Assembly: GCA_027858735.1 (NCBI GenBank)
Contig: JAQICC010000124.1
Coordinates: 1-38,412 of the forward strand
DNA from: Salinivirgaceae bacterium
Lineage (GTDB): Bacteria > Bacteroidota > Bacteroidia > Bacteroidales > SZUA-534
Reading direction: 5' to 3'
DNA length: 38,412 bases
Shown here: piece by piece, positions 9,793 through 20,300 of the stretch
Position numbering within the stretch: position 1 is the first letter of the stretch
Layout of the letters: the number at the start of each line of letters is the position of its first letter
The notes under the pieces: generated by a model
What the model was told of the DNA's origin: nothing
What the model saw: the letters and a program-made list of their open reading frames with translations, nothing else
Databases searched by the model: none
Translations under genes and position numbers: made by a program

Positions 9793-11523
9793 ATGACCGA
9801 ATTGCGTGAACATATAGGCTTATTATTGTTGCTACTTTTAGCAAAGCCGCTGGTAATGATTGCGCAAGATATCGAACAAGTTGCTAAATCACCATGGATA
9901 AATGCTAACGGAGGAATAACCATGAGCCACATCGGCAATTTCTCTACCGATAGCTTATTTACGCAGCAACCTTATTCCATGTTTCTATCAGGTAATATAA
10001 ATAATCAATTATTTGGCGTGGTTGATTTGCCCATTTCCTTTTCCTATACCAACGACGAGGTAACCAAAAACCTGCCCCAACCATTTAATCGCTTTTCCAT
10101 GGCTCCATCGTACAAATGGGTTAAAACTTACATGGGGTACGCGAGTATGAGTTTTTCGCCATACAGCTTATCGGGACATGAGTTTTTTGGAGGTGGTGTG
10201 GAACTTACGCCAAAATCGAACTTTAAATTTTCGGCAATGTATGGGCAGCTTAATAAAGCAGTGTCGCCCGATACATTGGGTTCAGAACCTTATTTTAAAA
10301 GAATGGGCGGAGGATTTAAAGTAGATTACGGCCATGAGATGTTTGATGTAAGCTTTAATGTTTTTAAAGCCAAAGATTATAAAAACTCCATTAGCATTAG
10401 TAACGATGATAGCTTGCTAATTAAGCCAAAGGATAATATAGCCGGTACAGGTATGGTGCGACTAAAGCTTATTGATAATTTATCGCTTATGGTTGAATAT
10501 GCTATGAGTGCCATGAATCATGATATTACCAGAACCGATAGTTTGGAAGGGAAATCGACTTTTTTACTTGATTCAAGAGGCGATGTATCGGTTTACGATG
10601 CCTTTAAAACCAGTGTAGCACAAAGCTCAAAAATTGGTAAAGTTGGAGCTACTTATGAGCGCGTATCACCAAATTATGCAACTCTTGGCGCTTACTATTT
10701 TAATAACGACTTTGAAAATATTACAGCTGATTTCTCTACATCGCTAATTCCAAAAGTTAATCTTTCAATGAACGTGGGGTTTCAGCGCGACAATTTAAAA
10801 GAGCAAAAAACAAATAACAGCCGCAGGTTTATTTACTCCATAAACGGAAGTTTTGCAGCAAGCAAAAAACTATCCTTGAATACCTCGGTAACCAATGTTC
10901 AAACCTATGTTCATATTCGCGATATTTACCAAGAAGTTTCTCAAACAAATCCGTATCAAAATTTAGATACCCTCAGTTTTACACAAATCAATTTTACTTC
11001 GTTTGGAAACGCCAACTATGTTTTGCAAAGCTCTAGTAAAATTAGGCAAAACTTAAATGTCGGATTTACCTACCAACAGGCATCTGAAATTCAGTTCGAC
11101 GATACTCGTTTTATTGGAAACCAGATTTATAATGGGATGCTTTCGTACCAAAACTCTTTAATTCCACAAAAGCTAAATTTTTCATCAACAGTAAATTACA
11201 ATTACAATATAATGCCGCAAATGGAGGTAAAAGTATTTACCGTAAATATGTCAGTACGGAAAGCTTTTTACGAAAAGTTTAATACTTCCATCGTAACAAC
11301 GCTGAGTAATGCCAGCAATTCAACCAAGGTTGTAAATGTGCGCTTATCGGGCGGATATATTTTGTTGGAACGTCATAATTTTAATCTGGGCTTAACCATG
11401 GTAAACAATAAAGGGAATAAAAGAAATACAACACAATATGGAGGCAATTTTACTTATAGCTATATGTTTAATTGCAGCTTAAAACGAGAGAACAAAAAAT
11501 TTGAATTTGAGGGTAATTTTTAA
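9793..11523 (+). CDS. Outer-membrane beta-barrel protein partnered with the Fn3 protein
   Basis: 576 residues. Residues 1-25 form a signal peptide (seven consecutive leucines, then VMIAQ). The mature part is a run of short amphipathic strands alternating hydrophobic and polar residues, with frequent aromatic ends and glycine-rich hairpins such as HEFFGGGVEL, and the final residue is phenylalanine. These are hallmarks of outer-membrane barrels. It is longer than typical PorP/SprF T9SS accessory proteins (about 300 residues), and I do not see their signature, so I do not call it SprF. It lies one base after the Fn3 gene and before the surface-protein operon. A role as an outer-membrane anchor, assembly platform or channel is inferred from position only. 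After it comes a 463-base gap with two hairpin repeats. Confidence 0.8.
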   Translation: MTELREHIGLLLLLLLAKPLVMIAQDIEQVAKSPWINANGGITMSHIGNFSTDSLFTQQPYSMFLSGNINNQLFGVVDLPISFSYTNDEVTKNLPQPFNRFSMAPSYKWVKTYMGYASMSFSPYSLSGHEFFGGGVELTPKSNFKFSAMYGQLNKAVSPDTLGSEPYFKRMGGGFKVDYGHEMFDVSFNVFKAKDYKNSISISNDDSLLIKPKDNIAGTGMVRLKLIDNLSLMVEYAMSAMNHDITRTDSLEGKSTFLLDSRGDVSVYDAFKTSVAQSSKIGKVGATYERVSPNYATLGAYYFNNDFENITADFSTSLIPKVNLSMNVGFQRDNLKEQKTNNSRRFIYSINGSFAASKKLSLNTSVTNVQTYVHIRDIYQEVSQTNPYQNLDTLSFTQINFTSFGNANYVLQSSSKIRQNLNVGFTYQQASEIQFDDTRFIGNQIYNGMLSYQNSLIPQKLNFSSTVNYNYNIMPQMEVKVFTVNMSVRKAFYEKFNTSIVTTLSNASNSTKVVNVRLSGGYILLERHNFNLGLTMVNNKGNKRNTTQYGGNFTYSYMFNCSLKRENKKFEFEGNF

Positions 11524-11553
11524 ATAGAATAATAATGAATTGGATGAGAACTT

Positions 11554-11688
11554 ATAAACTTTTTTTATGAAAAGAATATTTTTTCCACGAATTAACACGA
11601 AAAGGGTGTTTAAATCAACTTTGATTGATTTTGAATTAGTGTTAATTCGTGTAATTAGTGGACAGTTTTTGTTTTTATATTTTAAATG
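11554..11688. repeat. Intergenic hairpin repeat, copy A
   Basis: This 135-base element runs from ATAAACTTT to TATTTTAAATG. Its outer arms are CCACGAATTAACAC (11585-11598) and the complementary region at 11639-11661, which encloses an inner inverted repeat of the AATCAA/TTGATT type. It matches copy B at 11741-11884 nearly throughout but lacks 9 bases in the left arm, so the stem has a bulge. It holds no open frame. Confidence 0.8.
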
Positions 11689-11740
11689 GTAAATAAATGA
11701 AACTTGAATATTATATATTGAACGCAGAGCACCTGCATTT

Positions 11741-11884
11741 ATAAACTTTCGCTTATGAAACGATTATTTTTTCCACGAATTACACCAATTAACACGAAAA
11801 AAGTGTTTAAATCAAATTTGGTTGATTTTGAATTAGTGTTAATTCGTGTAATTCGTGGACTAATTTTTTTTTATATTTTAAATG
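11741..11884. repeat. Intergenic hairpin repeat, copy B
   Basis: 144 bases. The left arm 11773-11795 (starting CCACGAATTACAC) and right arm 11836-11858 (ending GTAATTCGTGG) pair over 23 bases with a single mismatch. The inner part AATCAA-ATTTGG-TTGATT adds a second small hairpin. It shares its borders with copy A (ATAAACTTT at the left, TATTTTAAATG at the right), so the whole element, not just the stem, was duplicated. A non-autonomous mobile repeat or an RNA processing hairpin are both possible. Confidence 0.8.
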
Positions 11885-11986
11885 CATTTGCCTAATGTTG
11901 AGTGATGAATGTTTTTTAAATGCTTAAATATTCAATATACAACGCACAACACTCAATAAACAAGTCAAAAAAAAAGGATACAATAA

Positions 11987-12898
11987 ATGAAAAAATATTT
12001 CTACCTAATTTTAGTAATACTTAGCTCGCTTACAGCGACCGCTCAAACCGATTTGGGTACTTATATGAATACTTATCGGGTTAAGGGTGAAAGCAGTATT
12101 GGTACTGAGCAAAAAATACTATCTGAAACAAACTTGCGTAAACTTATAAAGCAGCTGGAACCATTTTATGTAGATTCGCTAATAACTGTAAGGCGTAAAG
12201 CCTATTACTTAACGTATAAAAAGGCCATAATTGAACCCGATAAAAACCAGTTGCCCGCCATAAATAAAATGGTTAGTGCTTGCTCCGATAAAAACAGCAG
12301 TATTATTAACCAAAACATGGACTATTTAAAGCAATTTCCTATAGAAGCTTTTAATAGCAAGGCCAAAGATGAAATTAAAAAATTATTGATTTTACCTAAA
12401 TATCTTCAATTTAGTGACATTTACCTTATTGCTGCTTTTTTACAAATTGGTAGGGAACCCATTTATAAACTTTTATTAAGCGACAATACGCCTCAAAAAT
12501 TTAAATGGAAACTACAATTGGCATTGGCCCGACTTGGTGATCCAAAAACAATTGGAGATGTAATGAAAAATGCCCATACCTTGACAACCGATGACAAAGT
12601 GGTGGCTTACCTGGTACCTGATTTGATTTACACCCGCCAAAAACCTGCCATTGATTACTGCATAGCAATAATTAACGAAAAAGAAAGCAACTGTTCATCT
12701 CCTAATGCCGAATCGTCGGCCAAAATGGTTTGTGGTTATCGTGTTATGGAGCTAATAGCACCTGTTATTGTTGATTTTCCTTTAGTGACCGATGCCTCAG
12801 GAACTGTTGTTACCAATAGTTATCCCCAAGCATTAGAACAAACACGTAAGTGGTTTGAGGAAAATCCCGGTTTCGAAATTAATACCACTACGTTTTAA
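11987..12898 (+). CDS. Secreted helical protein of unknown function, HEAT-like
   Basis: 303 residues, first gene of the six-gene run. Residues 1-20 are a signal peptide (FYLILVILSSLTATAQ). The mature protein is predicted to be mostly helical; segments such as KWKLQLALARLGDPKTIGDVM resemble HEAT-repeat helix pairs, which usually act as protein-binding scaffolds. No catalytic motif or sorting domain was seen. The start is supported by AAAAGGA about 10 bases upstream. Only 10 bases separate it from the 1490-residue gene, so the two are almost certainly co-transcribed, and a chaperone or adaptor role for the large secreted proteins is a reasonable guess. I do not recognise the family beyond the fold. 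Confidence 0.75.
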   Translation: MKKYFYLILVILSSLTATAQTDLGTYMNTYRVKGESSIGTEQKILSETNLRKLIKQLEPFYVDSLITVRRKAYYLTYKKAIIEPDKNQLPAINKMVSACSDKNSSIINQNMDYLKQFPIEAFNSKAKDEIKKLLILPKYLQFSDIYLIAAFLQIGREPIYKLLLSDNTPQKFKWKLQLALARLGDPKTIGDVMKNAHTLTTDDKVVAYLVPDLIYTRQKPAIDYCIAIINEKESNCSSPNAESSAKMVCGYRVMELIAPVIVDFPLVTDASGTVVTNSYPQALEQTRKWFEENPGFEINTTTF

Positions 12899-12908
12899 AT
12901 AATTAAGT

Positions 12909-15900
12909 ATGAAGCAAAGGCTACTCGGTATATTTTTATTTTGCATGGTTTTGGGGCTAGGGCTACAACTTACGGCTCAGGACGAAGTGCTTGATTTAGA
13001 TGCGCTATTACAAATCGATGAACAAAAACAGGCAAAAATTGATGCCGCTTTTGCCCTAATGGATCAGGTTCAGCAGGCCGGTGCTTATATTGATGCCATT
13101 TCGGAACTTCTAACCAACCAAGCTATTACATTACCTGTTGGGATTAAACAAGGCGAGTATGAATTAATCATTCAAAAAATTGAATACAATAACGAAATAA
13201 GTAAATTTCAGATTTATGCAAGCTGTGCTTTTAAGTTTAAAGAAGACGGGCAGCTAATAGCATTTGAAGGAATGGCTGAAATTGAAGGGCAAAAGGGACT
13301 AGGAACCACCGGATATTTAAAGCTTATTGCTCCTATTAAACGAGATATGGGGGATCAGGCTACTTTAATTGTAATGGATGAAACACAAGTAAATTTTGGC
13401 TGTGAAGGTATTGAATCCTTTGATGCCAAACTTGGATTGGTACTAACATCGGATAAAATTATTGCTGTAAATGATGATGGTATTCCTACAAAAAAACCCA
13501 TATCAACGAAGTTTGAAACCTCTTTTGCCAGTTTCGATCAGTTTACCGCATCATTTACCATTGATAATTCCTTTATGTTTAAAGGATTGGATGACGTGAT
13601 TTTCACCCTTAAGGGTGCTGTGATTGATCAGGATGATTTGACCACACCTTCGTCGATACAATTCCCTGAAAATTACTTTAGCGGCGATAATAATGCTGAA
13701 TTAAAGCTGTGGCGAGGCATTTCCATTAGCGAAGCATCGGTAGCCTTACCAAAGGCATTAAAAAAACCTATAGAAGGAGGAGCTACCAGCAATGAACGTA
13801 TTACGTTAACTCTTAATAAAGTATTGATTGATAACAATGGCTTCTCGGCTTTTGTTGAAGCCAATAATGTATTGCACAGCGATCTCTTACAGAAAGACCA
13901 GTGGGCCATGTCTATTGAAGATATTCTACTCCAGATGGAGAAAAATAACATTGTAGGATTTGGCTTTGGCGGTAAATTAAATATACCGCCCTTTGGCAAA
14001 AATTCGCTTACTCCCTATCGTGCAACTTTTCATCCCAGTGTAAATGAATATGAATTTGTAGCAGGCTTAAAAGGTTCTTATGAATTTCCTGTATTTAGGG
14101 CTAAATTAGAACTTCTTGAAACTTCAACCCTTGAAATACTAATTAAGGATTCTGATATATACCCAACTATCAATGCCACAGGAAAAATTTCTATTGATGC
14201 ACCCATAAATGAAGACGATAAAACTAAAAAATTCACTTTACCCGATGTTAATTTTGAACAGTTGAAAATATCGCGTGTCGATCCTTACGTAGAAATTGGA
14301 GCCATTGGAGTTACCGGTGAAATTAAATCGCCCGAAGTAGCAGGTTTCCAGCTCACTATCAGCGAAATAGGCTCATTTGATAACGAAACCGGAGCCGGTT
14401 TAACATTTAACGCAGGCATTAAAATTAGCGAAATGTTTAAGGGCGATGCAGGTTTGCAACTATATGGAGATTATAAAAGCTTTAAATTCAGCCGAGTTAA
14501 CATTGATGAAGCAAGTATATACTTTAAATCAAATGCTTTTATCATTGAAGGATCGGTTGCTTTCAAAAACGGTGATGCAATGTATGGCACCGGTTTTAGG
14601 GGCGAACTTGGACTGACGGTAGTTGATAAATTTGAATTAGAAGCCATAGGTGTGTTCGGTAAAGTGAACAATTACCGCTACTTTTTAACCGATGTATTTT
14701 TGACTCTGGAACCTTCGGCAGGTATCGTAGTCGGACCACTTTCTTTTTACGGCTTTGGTGGTGGCATGTATCGCCATATGCAGCAATCCACCTTAGGGGT
14801 AGAATCGGATTTCGGGAAAGCTCTATCGGGCATAAACTATGTACCCGACAAAAAAGTAAGCATGGGATTTATGGCTGCAACCAAATTCGGTTTGGTAGGT
14901 ACCGAAAGTGCATTTAATGCCAATGTAAGTTTCGAAATGCAGTTTAACGAACACAACGGACTTAACTTTATGCAACTAAGAGGCGATGGTGCTTTCATGA
15001 CCGCACCGGGAGCTCTGGGTAACATGGCCGATCAAATTAATGAAAAGGTTAAAACCATGGAAAAAACTTCGGGCAAACTTAAATTAACTGCCAAATCCGA
15101 TCTTAAAGAGCCCGAAACCAAGGCTAGTGCTATACTTTCAGCATCAATGAATTTTAAATACGATGTAGCTAACAAAACATTTACAGCCGATTTATCAACC
15201 TATTTGGATGCCGGTTTTATTAAAGGTATTGGCCCCAATGGCAGAATGGGCTGGGCTTCGGCCTATGTATCACCGGATAGCTGGTATACCTACATTGGAA
15301 CACCGAGTGATCGTTTGGGCATTGATATTATAGGACTTGTAAAAGCAACCAGTTATTTCATGATTGGCGATAAAATTCCTGAATTGCCTTTACCTCCAGA
15401 AAAAGTACTTAAAAACTTAAGCGAAGAACGAAAAGCAAAACTGGAACGTAACAATTTTGGTGATTTAGGCTCAGGAAAAGGTATTGCCTTTGGACAATCA
15501 CTTGAAATAGGCTTTGATGCTACACTATTTCCTTTTTATGCCAGTATGCATGTGGGTTTAGGAGGTGAGTTTTTACTTAAAAACTATGGTAAAGAAGCCT
15601 ACTGTGCAGGCAGTTCAGGTACCTTAGGTATGGATGGCTGGTATGCCAAAGGCCAGGCCTGGGCTTATGTGGAAGCAGAAATTGGAATGAGGGCAAAAAT
15701 TTTCAGAAAAACACATACGTTCTCCATATTAGATATTTCAGCAGGAGCACTATTAACGTGTGCAGGGCCTAATCCGTTTTACTTTAGCGGTTCTGTAGGA
15801 GGGCAGTATAGCGTAATGGGTGGAATGATCTCTGGCCAATGCGATTTCGATTTTGAAATTGGTGAGCAATGTATAATATTGGGTGGCAGCCCCTTTGGTG

Positions 15901-17381
15901 AAGATGTAATTGCTTCAATCACACCCGGTGATGGTGAAAAAGACATAAACGTGTTTACCACACCACAAATGGTATTAAATATACCGGCCGACTTTGAAAT
16001 GCGTATTGAAGAGGCCGAAGGCCTGTATGCCAATTACAAAGTAAGTATTGAAGAATTTACGGTTCGTTATAAAGACAACAATCAGGTAATTACCGGATTA
16101 TTCCAGTTAAGCGATGACGGAAAAACTTATATGCTTGACCCTGATGAACCTTTTGAAAGTCAAAAACAAATTGAAATGATTGCCAAAGTAGGCTTCCAAA
16201 GGAAATTAAACGGCCAATGGGAAAATGTAAAAAGTGAAGATGGTACACCGGTAATTGAAGAGAAAACCTACACCTTTACTTCAGGCGACAGGCCAGATTA
16301 TATTTTACCGCAGCATGTAAAATATAGTTACCCTATCGACCGCCAGTTTAATTTTTACCCCGATGAATATGAAACAGGCTATGTGATGGTTACAGAAAAC
16401 TATGCTTACCTGTTTACCACCGATAAACCTGAGGGTTTTACTCAGGTAGTGCGTGTTACCCAAAATGGCAATGTACTAAAAGATGTGAGCTTTACGCATA
16501 AAACCGGAAGTGCAGGTAGCGAAATACGTTTGGAAGTAGAGTTTGACATGAGCAGCATACCCTATATAAACAATACTATTTACAACTTAGCTCTAATTAA
16601 TAAACCCATTGAAGCAGCTGGTGCCATTAACAGCAATATTAAAAGCACAGAAAGTACAGCCAGTGTAGGTGGTACTGACATGACCATAACCACTCAAGAA
16701 GCTGAAGGCAACAAAGAGGTTTTGGAGGTTAAGGAGATTTATGGAGTGGATTTTAGGGTAAGTGACTATAATTCATTGGAAGCCAAACTTGATAAGATAA
16801 ATCCGAGAAGTAATGGTGCTAGGTCATATGTTTCAGTAAACATTCATGATATAAAAACTAATGTATATGTAGCTGAAGGTTTTGATAAGTTTGAGTTTGA
16901 CGAAACGAATCCTATTTTAATACTTGAGGCAGATTTAACGGATAATAATTGGTACAAAAGCTGCATTTATAAGAAAATGTATGAAGAAGTCGATAAAAAT
17001 AATATTTCAAGAGGCTCAACATTGGATAAATTGGGTTATCCGCCTGTGGGTGGTGTCGAAATAAGAAATGCAAATACTTTGAAGCTATTAACAGATGATG
17101 AAATTAAAGTAGGTGGTTCAAATTTCAATGCCAGTACAGGAAACTTTACTTATTCTATACCATATTGGGCTTCAAAAGATCTGGCAAAGATAAGAACTTA
17201 TGCAGCGAATAAGAAAGCAAATGGTAAATCGGTTAGCGCGGTAGAACAACAAACCTTAACGCTTAATGAGTATCCAAAAGTAAAAAAAGGAGATTACGAA
17301 ATTGTTGTAAAATACAAATTACCTGGGAAGAATACATATTCTTCAGAACTTTTTGAAACAATGTATAATCCACTTGATTAG
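12909..17381 (+). CDS. Large secreted beta-rich protein of unknown function
   Basis: 1490 residues with a signal peptide at 1-23 (LGIFLFCMVLGLGLQLTAQ). After a short helical part (about 26-65), residues about 70-980 are a long run of alternating beta strands rich in K/D/E and glycine (for example GPLSFYGFGGGMYRHM). I cannot assign this to a named family, but it resembles large conserved hypothetical proteins I associate with Bacteroidota Fn3 loci. Residues about 995-1110 (starting ITPGDGEKDINVF) look like a bacterial Ig-like (Big_5/SbsA) domain. The last 220 or so residues (from about 16.74 kb) are encoded by more AT-rich DNA and may be a variable end. There is no T9SS sorting domain and no enzyme motif. 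The gene lies 10 bases after the HEAT-like gene and 15 before the SprB gene. A structural role in a surface assembly is inferred. Confidence 0.8.
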   Translation: MKQRLLGIFLFCMVLGLGLQLTAQDEVLDLDALLQIDEQKQAKIDAAFALMDQVQQAGAYIDAISELLTNQAITLPVGIKQGEYELIIQKIEYNNEISKFQIYASCAFKFKEDGQLIAFEGMAEIEGQKGLGTTGYLKLIAPIKRDMGDQATLIVMDETQVNFGCEGIESFDAKLGLVLTSDKIIAVNDDGIPTKKPISTKFETSFASFDQFTASFTIDNSFMFKGLDDVIFTLKGAVIDQDDLTTPSSIQFPENYFSGDNNAELKLWRGISISEASVALPKALKKPIEGGATSNERITLTLNKVLIDNNGFSAFVEANNVLHSDLLQKDQWAMSIEDILLQMEKNNIVGFGFGGKLNIPPFGKNSLTPYRATFHPSVNEYEFVAGLKGSYEFPVFRAKLELLETSTLEILIKDSDIYPTINATGKISIDAPINEDDKTKKFTLPDVNFEQLKISRVDPYVEIGAIGVTGEIKSPEVAGFQLTISEIGSFDNETGAGLTFNAGIKISEMFKGDAGLQLYGDYKSFKFSRVNIDEASIYFKSNAFIIEGSVAFKNGDAMYGTGFRGELGLTVVDKFELEAIGVFGKVNNYRYFLTDVFLTLEPSAGIVVGPLSFYGFGGGMYRHMQQSTLGVESDFGKALSGINYVPDKKVSMGFMAATKFGLVGTESAFNANVSFEMQFNEHNGLNFMQLRGDGAFMTAPGALGNMADQINEKVKTMEKTSGKLKLTAKSDLKEPETKASAILSASMNFKYDVANKTFTADLSTYLDAGFIKGIGPNGRMGWASAYVSPDSWYTYIGTPSDRLGIDIIGLVKATSYFMIGDKIPELPLPPEKVLKNLSEERKAKLERNNFGDLGSGKGIAFGQSLEIGFDATLFPFYASMHVGLGGEFLLKNYGKEAYCAGSSGTLGMDGWYAKGQAWAYVEAEIGMRAKIFRKTHTFSILDISAGALLTCAGPNPFYFSGSVGGQYSVMGGMISGQCDFDFEIGEQCIILGGSPFGEDVIASITPGDGEKDINVFTTPQMVLNIPADFEMRIEEAEGLYANYKVSIEEFTVRYKDNNQVITGLFQLSDDGKTYMLDPDEPFESQKQIEMIAKVGFQRKLNGQWENVKSEDGTPVIEEKTYTFTSGDRPDYILPQHVKYSYPIDRQFNFYPDEYETGYVMVTENYAYLFTTDKPEGFTQVVRVTQNGNVLKDVSFTHKTGSAGSEIRLEVEFDMSSIPYINNTIYNLALINKPIEAAGAINSNIKSTESTASVGGTDMTITTQEAEGNKEVLEVKEIYGVDFRVSDYNSLEAKLDKINPRSNGARSYVSVNIHDIKTNVYVAEGFDKFEFDETNPILILEADLTDNNWYKSCIYKKMYEEVDKNNISRGSTLDKLGYPPVGGVEIRNANTLKLLTDDEIKVGGSNFNASTGNFTYSIPYWASKDLAKIRTYAANKKANGKSVSAVEQQTLTLNEYPKVKKGDYEIVVKYKLPGKNTYSSELFETMYNPLD

Positions 17382-17396
17382 TAAAAATATTTAGGT

Positions 17397-20300
17397 ATGT
17401 TAAAAAGGATTCAAATAAGTAGGATATTATGCAAAGTAAATAGCAAACTAGTTTTGTTATTCCTTTGTGTTTTTTGGACATCTAATGTTATAGCCCAAAT
17501 AAATATTAACTATTATATAGGTACCAATGTTAATGCTGATATGGATTTTAAGCTTAGTGTTTTTTATGCTTATAATACGCATGTATTTGAACATACTGGT
17601 TCCTCCGCGAATGATGATGACGTATGCTACGACTTCATGAGAGATGATTATAATGAAATGAGCTATACGAAAACAAATACATCTATTTTACCCATTACTA
17701 TGAAGCTCTCTGTGAAAACCGGTCCTTATACATGGACTGAAGTTTCAACTGTTAATTTTAATGTAAATAAAGTCAAATATAGCTTTGATGTACTAGTTGA
17801 AAGTAACGGAAATTATTACGGTGGTAATGTAGATGTATTCGTTGATGCTCCAGTCAATATTAAAGAGATAACTAAATACATGGTTGGTAATTTTGTACAA
17901 GAATGCATTGATAAGCTAAACAGTTGTTATATTAGTAGTACTTCGTATTTAAATGAAAACGATTATGTCCTTGATTTTAAACTATACAATAAATATGGTA
18001 GCTGGGTAGATATTCCTAGATCTTTTACTGCTGCCAACCTCATTAGTGCTGGATATAGACCTAATGAAAAATTAAAATTAAGGGCAGTTGCAGAGCGAAT
18101 GATACCTGAATCAGATGGGGATTACGAAACGGTAACTACAGAGTATACCGATGGACCAACAATTAATGGGCCTTTAACTGGCGTTACTGTTACAAAAGAA
18201 AAAGTTTGTAATGGTAGGACAGCCAAAATAAATTTTAAATTCCAATATACCGGAGAATATGATATTACAGTTGAAGATCCAGGCGGAGTTGGAGAAACAA
18301 AGAATAGAACATGGAATATTACAAGCAGTAATCAAACAAAATCGTTATCCGGTCTAACATCAGGTACGTTGTACGAAATAACAGTAGAATGTGATGGTTG
18401 TCCTACACCATGTGGTATGGAACCTGAAATTACAACAGAAAGTACTTTTTATACCAATCCTTCTATTACGGGTGTGTCACCAGAAGGTGAAACTTGCGCT
18501 GGAGATGGAGATGGAGAAATAACCATTTCATATGACGAAGGCGATGGTAATGTAAACAGGTATGTGGCTAGTAGCCCCTATAATGACTATGCGAATAGTA
18601 CTACAAATCCTGTTGGTGGATTGAATCCAGGTTCTTATGAAGTTTATATTTATGATGATAATGGTTGTTCGGCAAAATATGAGAGTAATGTTACTGTTGA
18701 TGCACATACGGATCCTGTTCTTGATCCTCGTGAAATTGCGCCTACAGATCAATTTTGTTTGCCTGGGGGGGTTAGCGGAAATACAAACGGAGCTTTAACC
18801 TATACCACAGGAAATAAAGATTACACCTTACACATTTCCTCAAAGCCTGACAATAATTCAAAGGTATTAAGCTTACCACCTGGATCGTATAGAGCTTATG
18901 TAAAAGATGAAAATGGTTGCGAATCAAACGAGGAAGGAAATTACGTTATTAAAGATGCAAAAGCGATTACATTTGGTGTACCACAAGTTTCTTATAGCTT
19001 ATGTAAGAATAAATTGACTGCTAGTGCTTCTGGTGGAAAAGGGAGTTTTACCTATAAAATAAATGGAGATTATGATGACGGTACAGGTGTTTTTACTGGT
19101 TTAACACCTACCAGTCAAGGATATACGTATGCTGTTTATGCAAAAGATGGCAATGGATGCGTAGTTTCAGCGACATCTCAAAAAGTGTATACCTATACTT
19201 CTCCATCAATTTCAATTAGCAGTGGCAATGTTAAAGCAGTAACCTGCCATGACAAAGATGATGGATATATTTGGGTGAGAGATACAGATATTACTTTAGG
19301 TGGACCAAATAATAATTCAAGTGGAACTATTAGTTATGTTTCAGCTGTGATAAAAGGTTATACACCAAGTTATGATGCCTATTCGAAAGAGAAAAAATAT
19401 GATAAGAGAAATGGAAACAAAACATATACAGTCACCATTAAAGATAAATATAACTGCCCGGTTTCAGATGATGTGTATTTTGATGAACCAACCGAGCTTA
19501 AACCCGAGACAGATAAAACCCAAACAAAAGACGTTGTATGCTATGGTACAAATGATGGGGAAATAACATGGAATGTTACTGGAGGATCTGGAACTTATAC
19601 AAAAACTATATTGAAAGAAAATGCTAGTTCTGTTTATAAAGCGAATAATTATATAAGCGGACAATTAGATAAAGGGAATTACAAACTGCAGGTTGAGGAT
19701 GGAAGAGGCTGCATTAAAGAATCTGATGTTGAAGATATTGAAGCCCCAACTGAATTAAAAGCTTTAGTAACAAATACCAGACTTGTTGATTGCGATGCGC
19801 AAACAACACATATATTTGAAAACGGACATAGAAATGGAACAATTGGAATCACTGGAAATCCAAGTACTGATCCTGTATCTGGCGGATATGGTGGTCTTTA
19901 TACGTACTTAGTTAAAGAAGATAAACTTGGAAAAGACTACGAAACATGGACATCTGATAAGCCATTTGAAGAAGGTGATTATATAGTTAAAATTCAGGAT
20001 AAATTAAAAAAATGCGATGAATATGAATTTCCCGTTATTGTTGATTCAAACGATCCGTTCACAATTAATCAAGATACAGAACATCAAAAATGTGCTGGCA
20101 CAAATAGCGGTAAATATAATCATATTACTTCAAGCGGAGGTATGGGATCTCATTCATATGTACTCAGTAATTCGGATGCTACAATTTCATTTGAAGATGA
20201 TCCAATAATTGAAATTGGAAATACTTATTTTCAAAATTTACCACCTTCTTCGAGCTATAAAATGACAGTTAGTGATGGGTTTTGTTACAGTAAAGATAAA

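Noticed and set aside
9793-11523. PorP/SprF assignment for the beta-barrel
   Set aside because: The protein is nearly twice the usual length, and the PorP/SprF sequence pattern was not found; nearness to an SprB gene alone is not enough.
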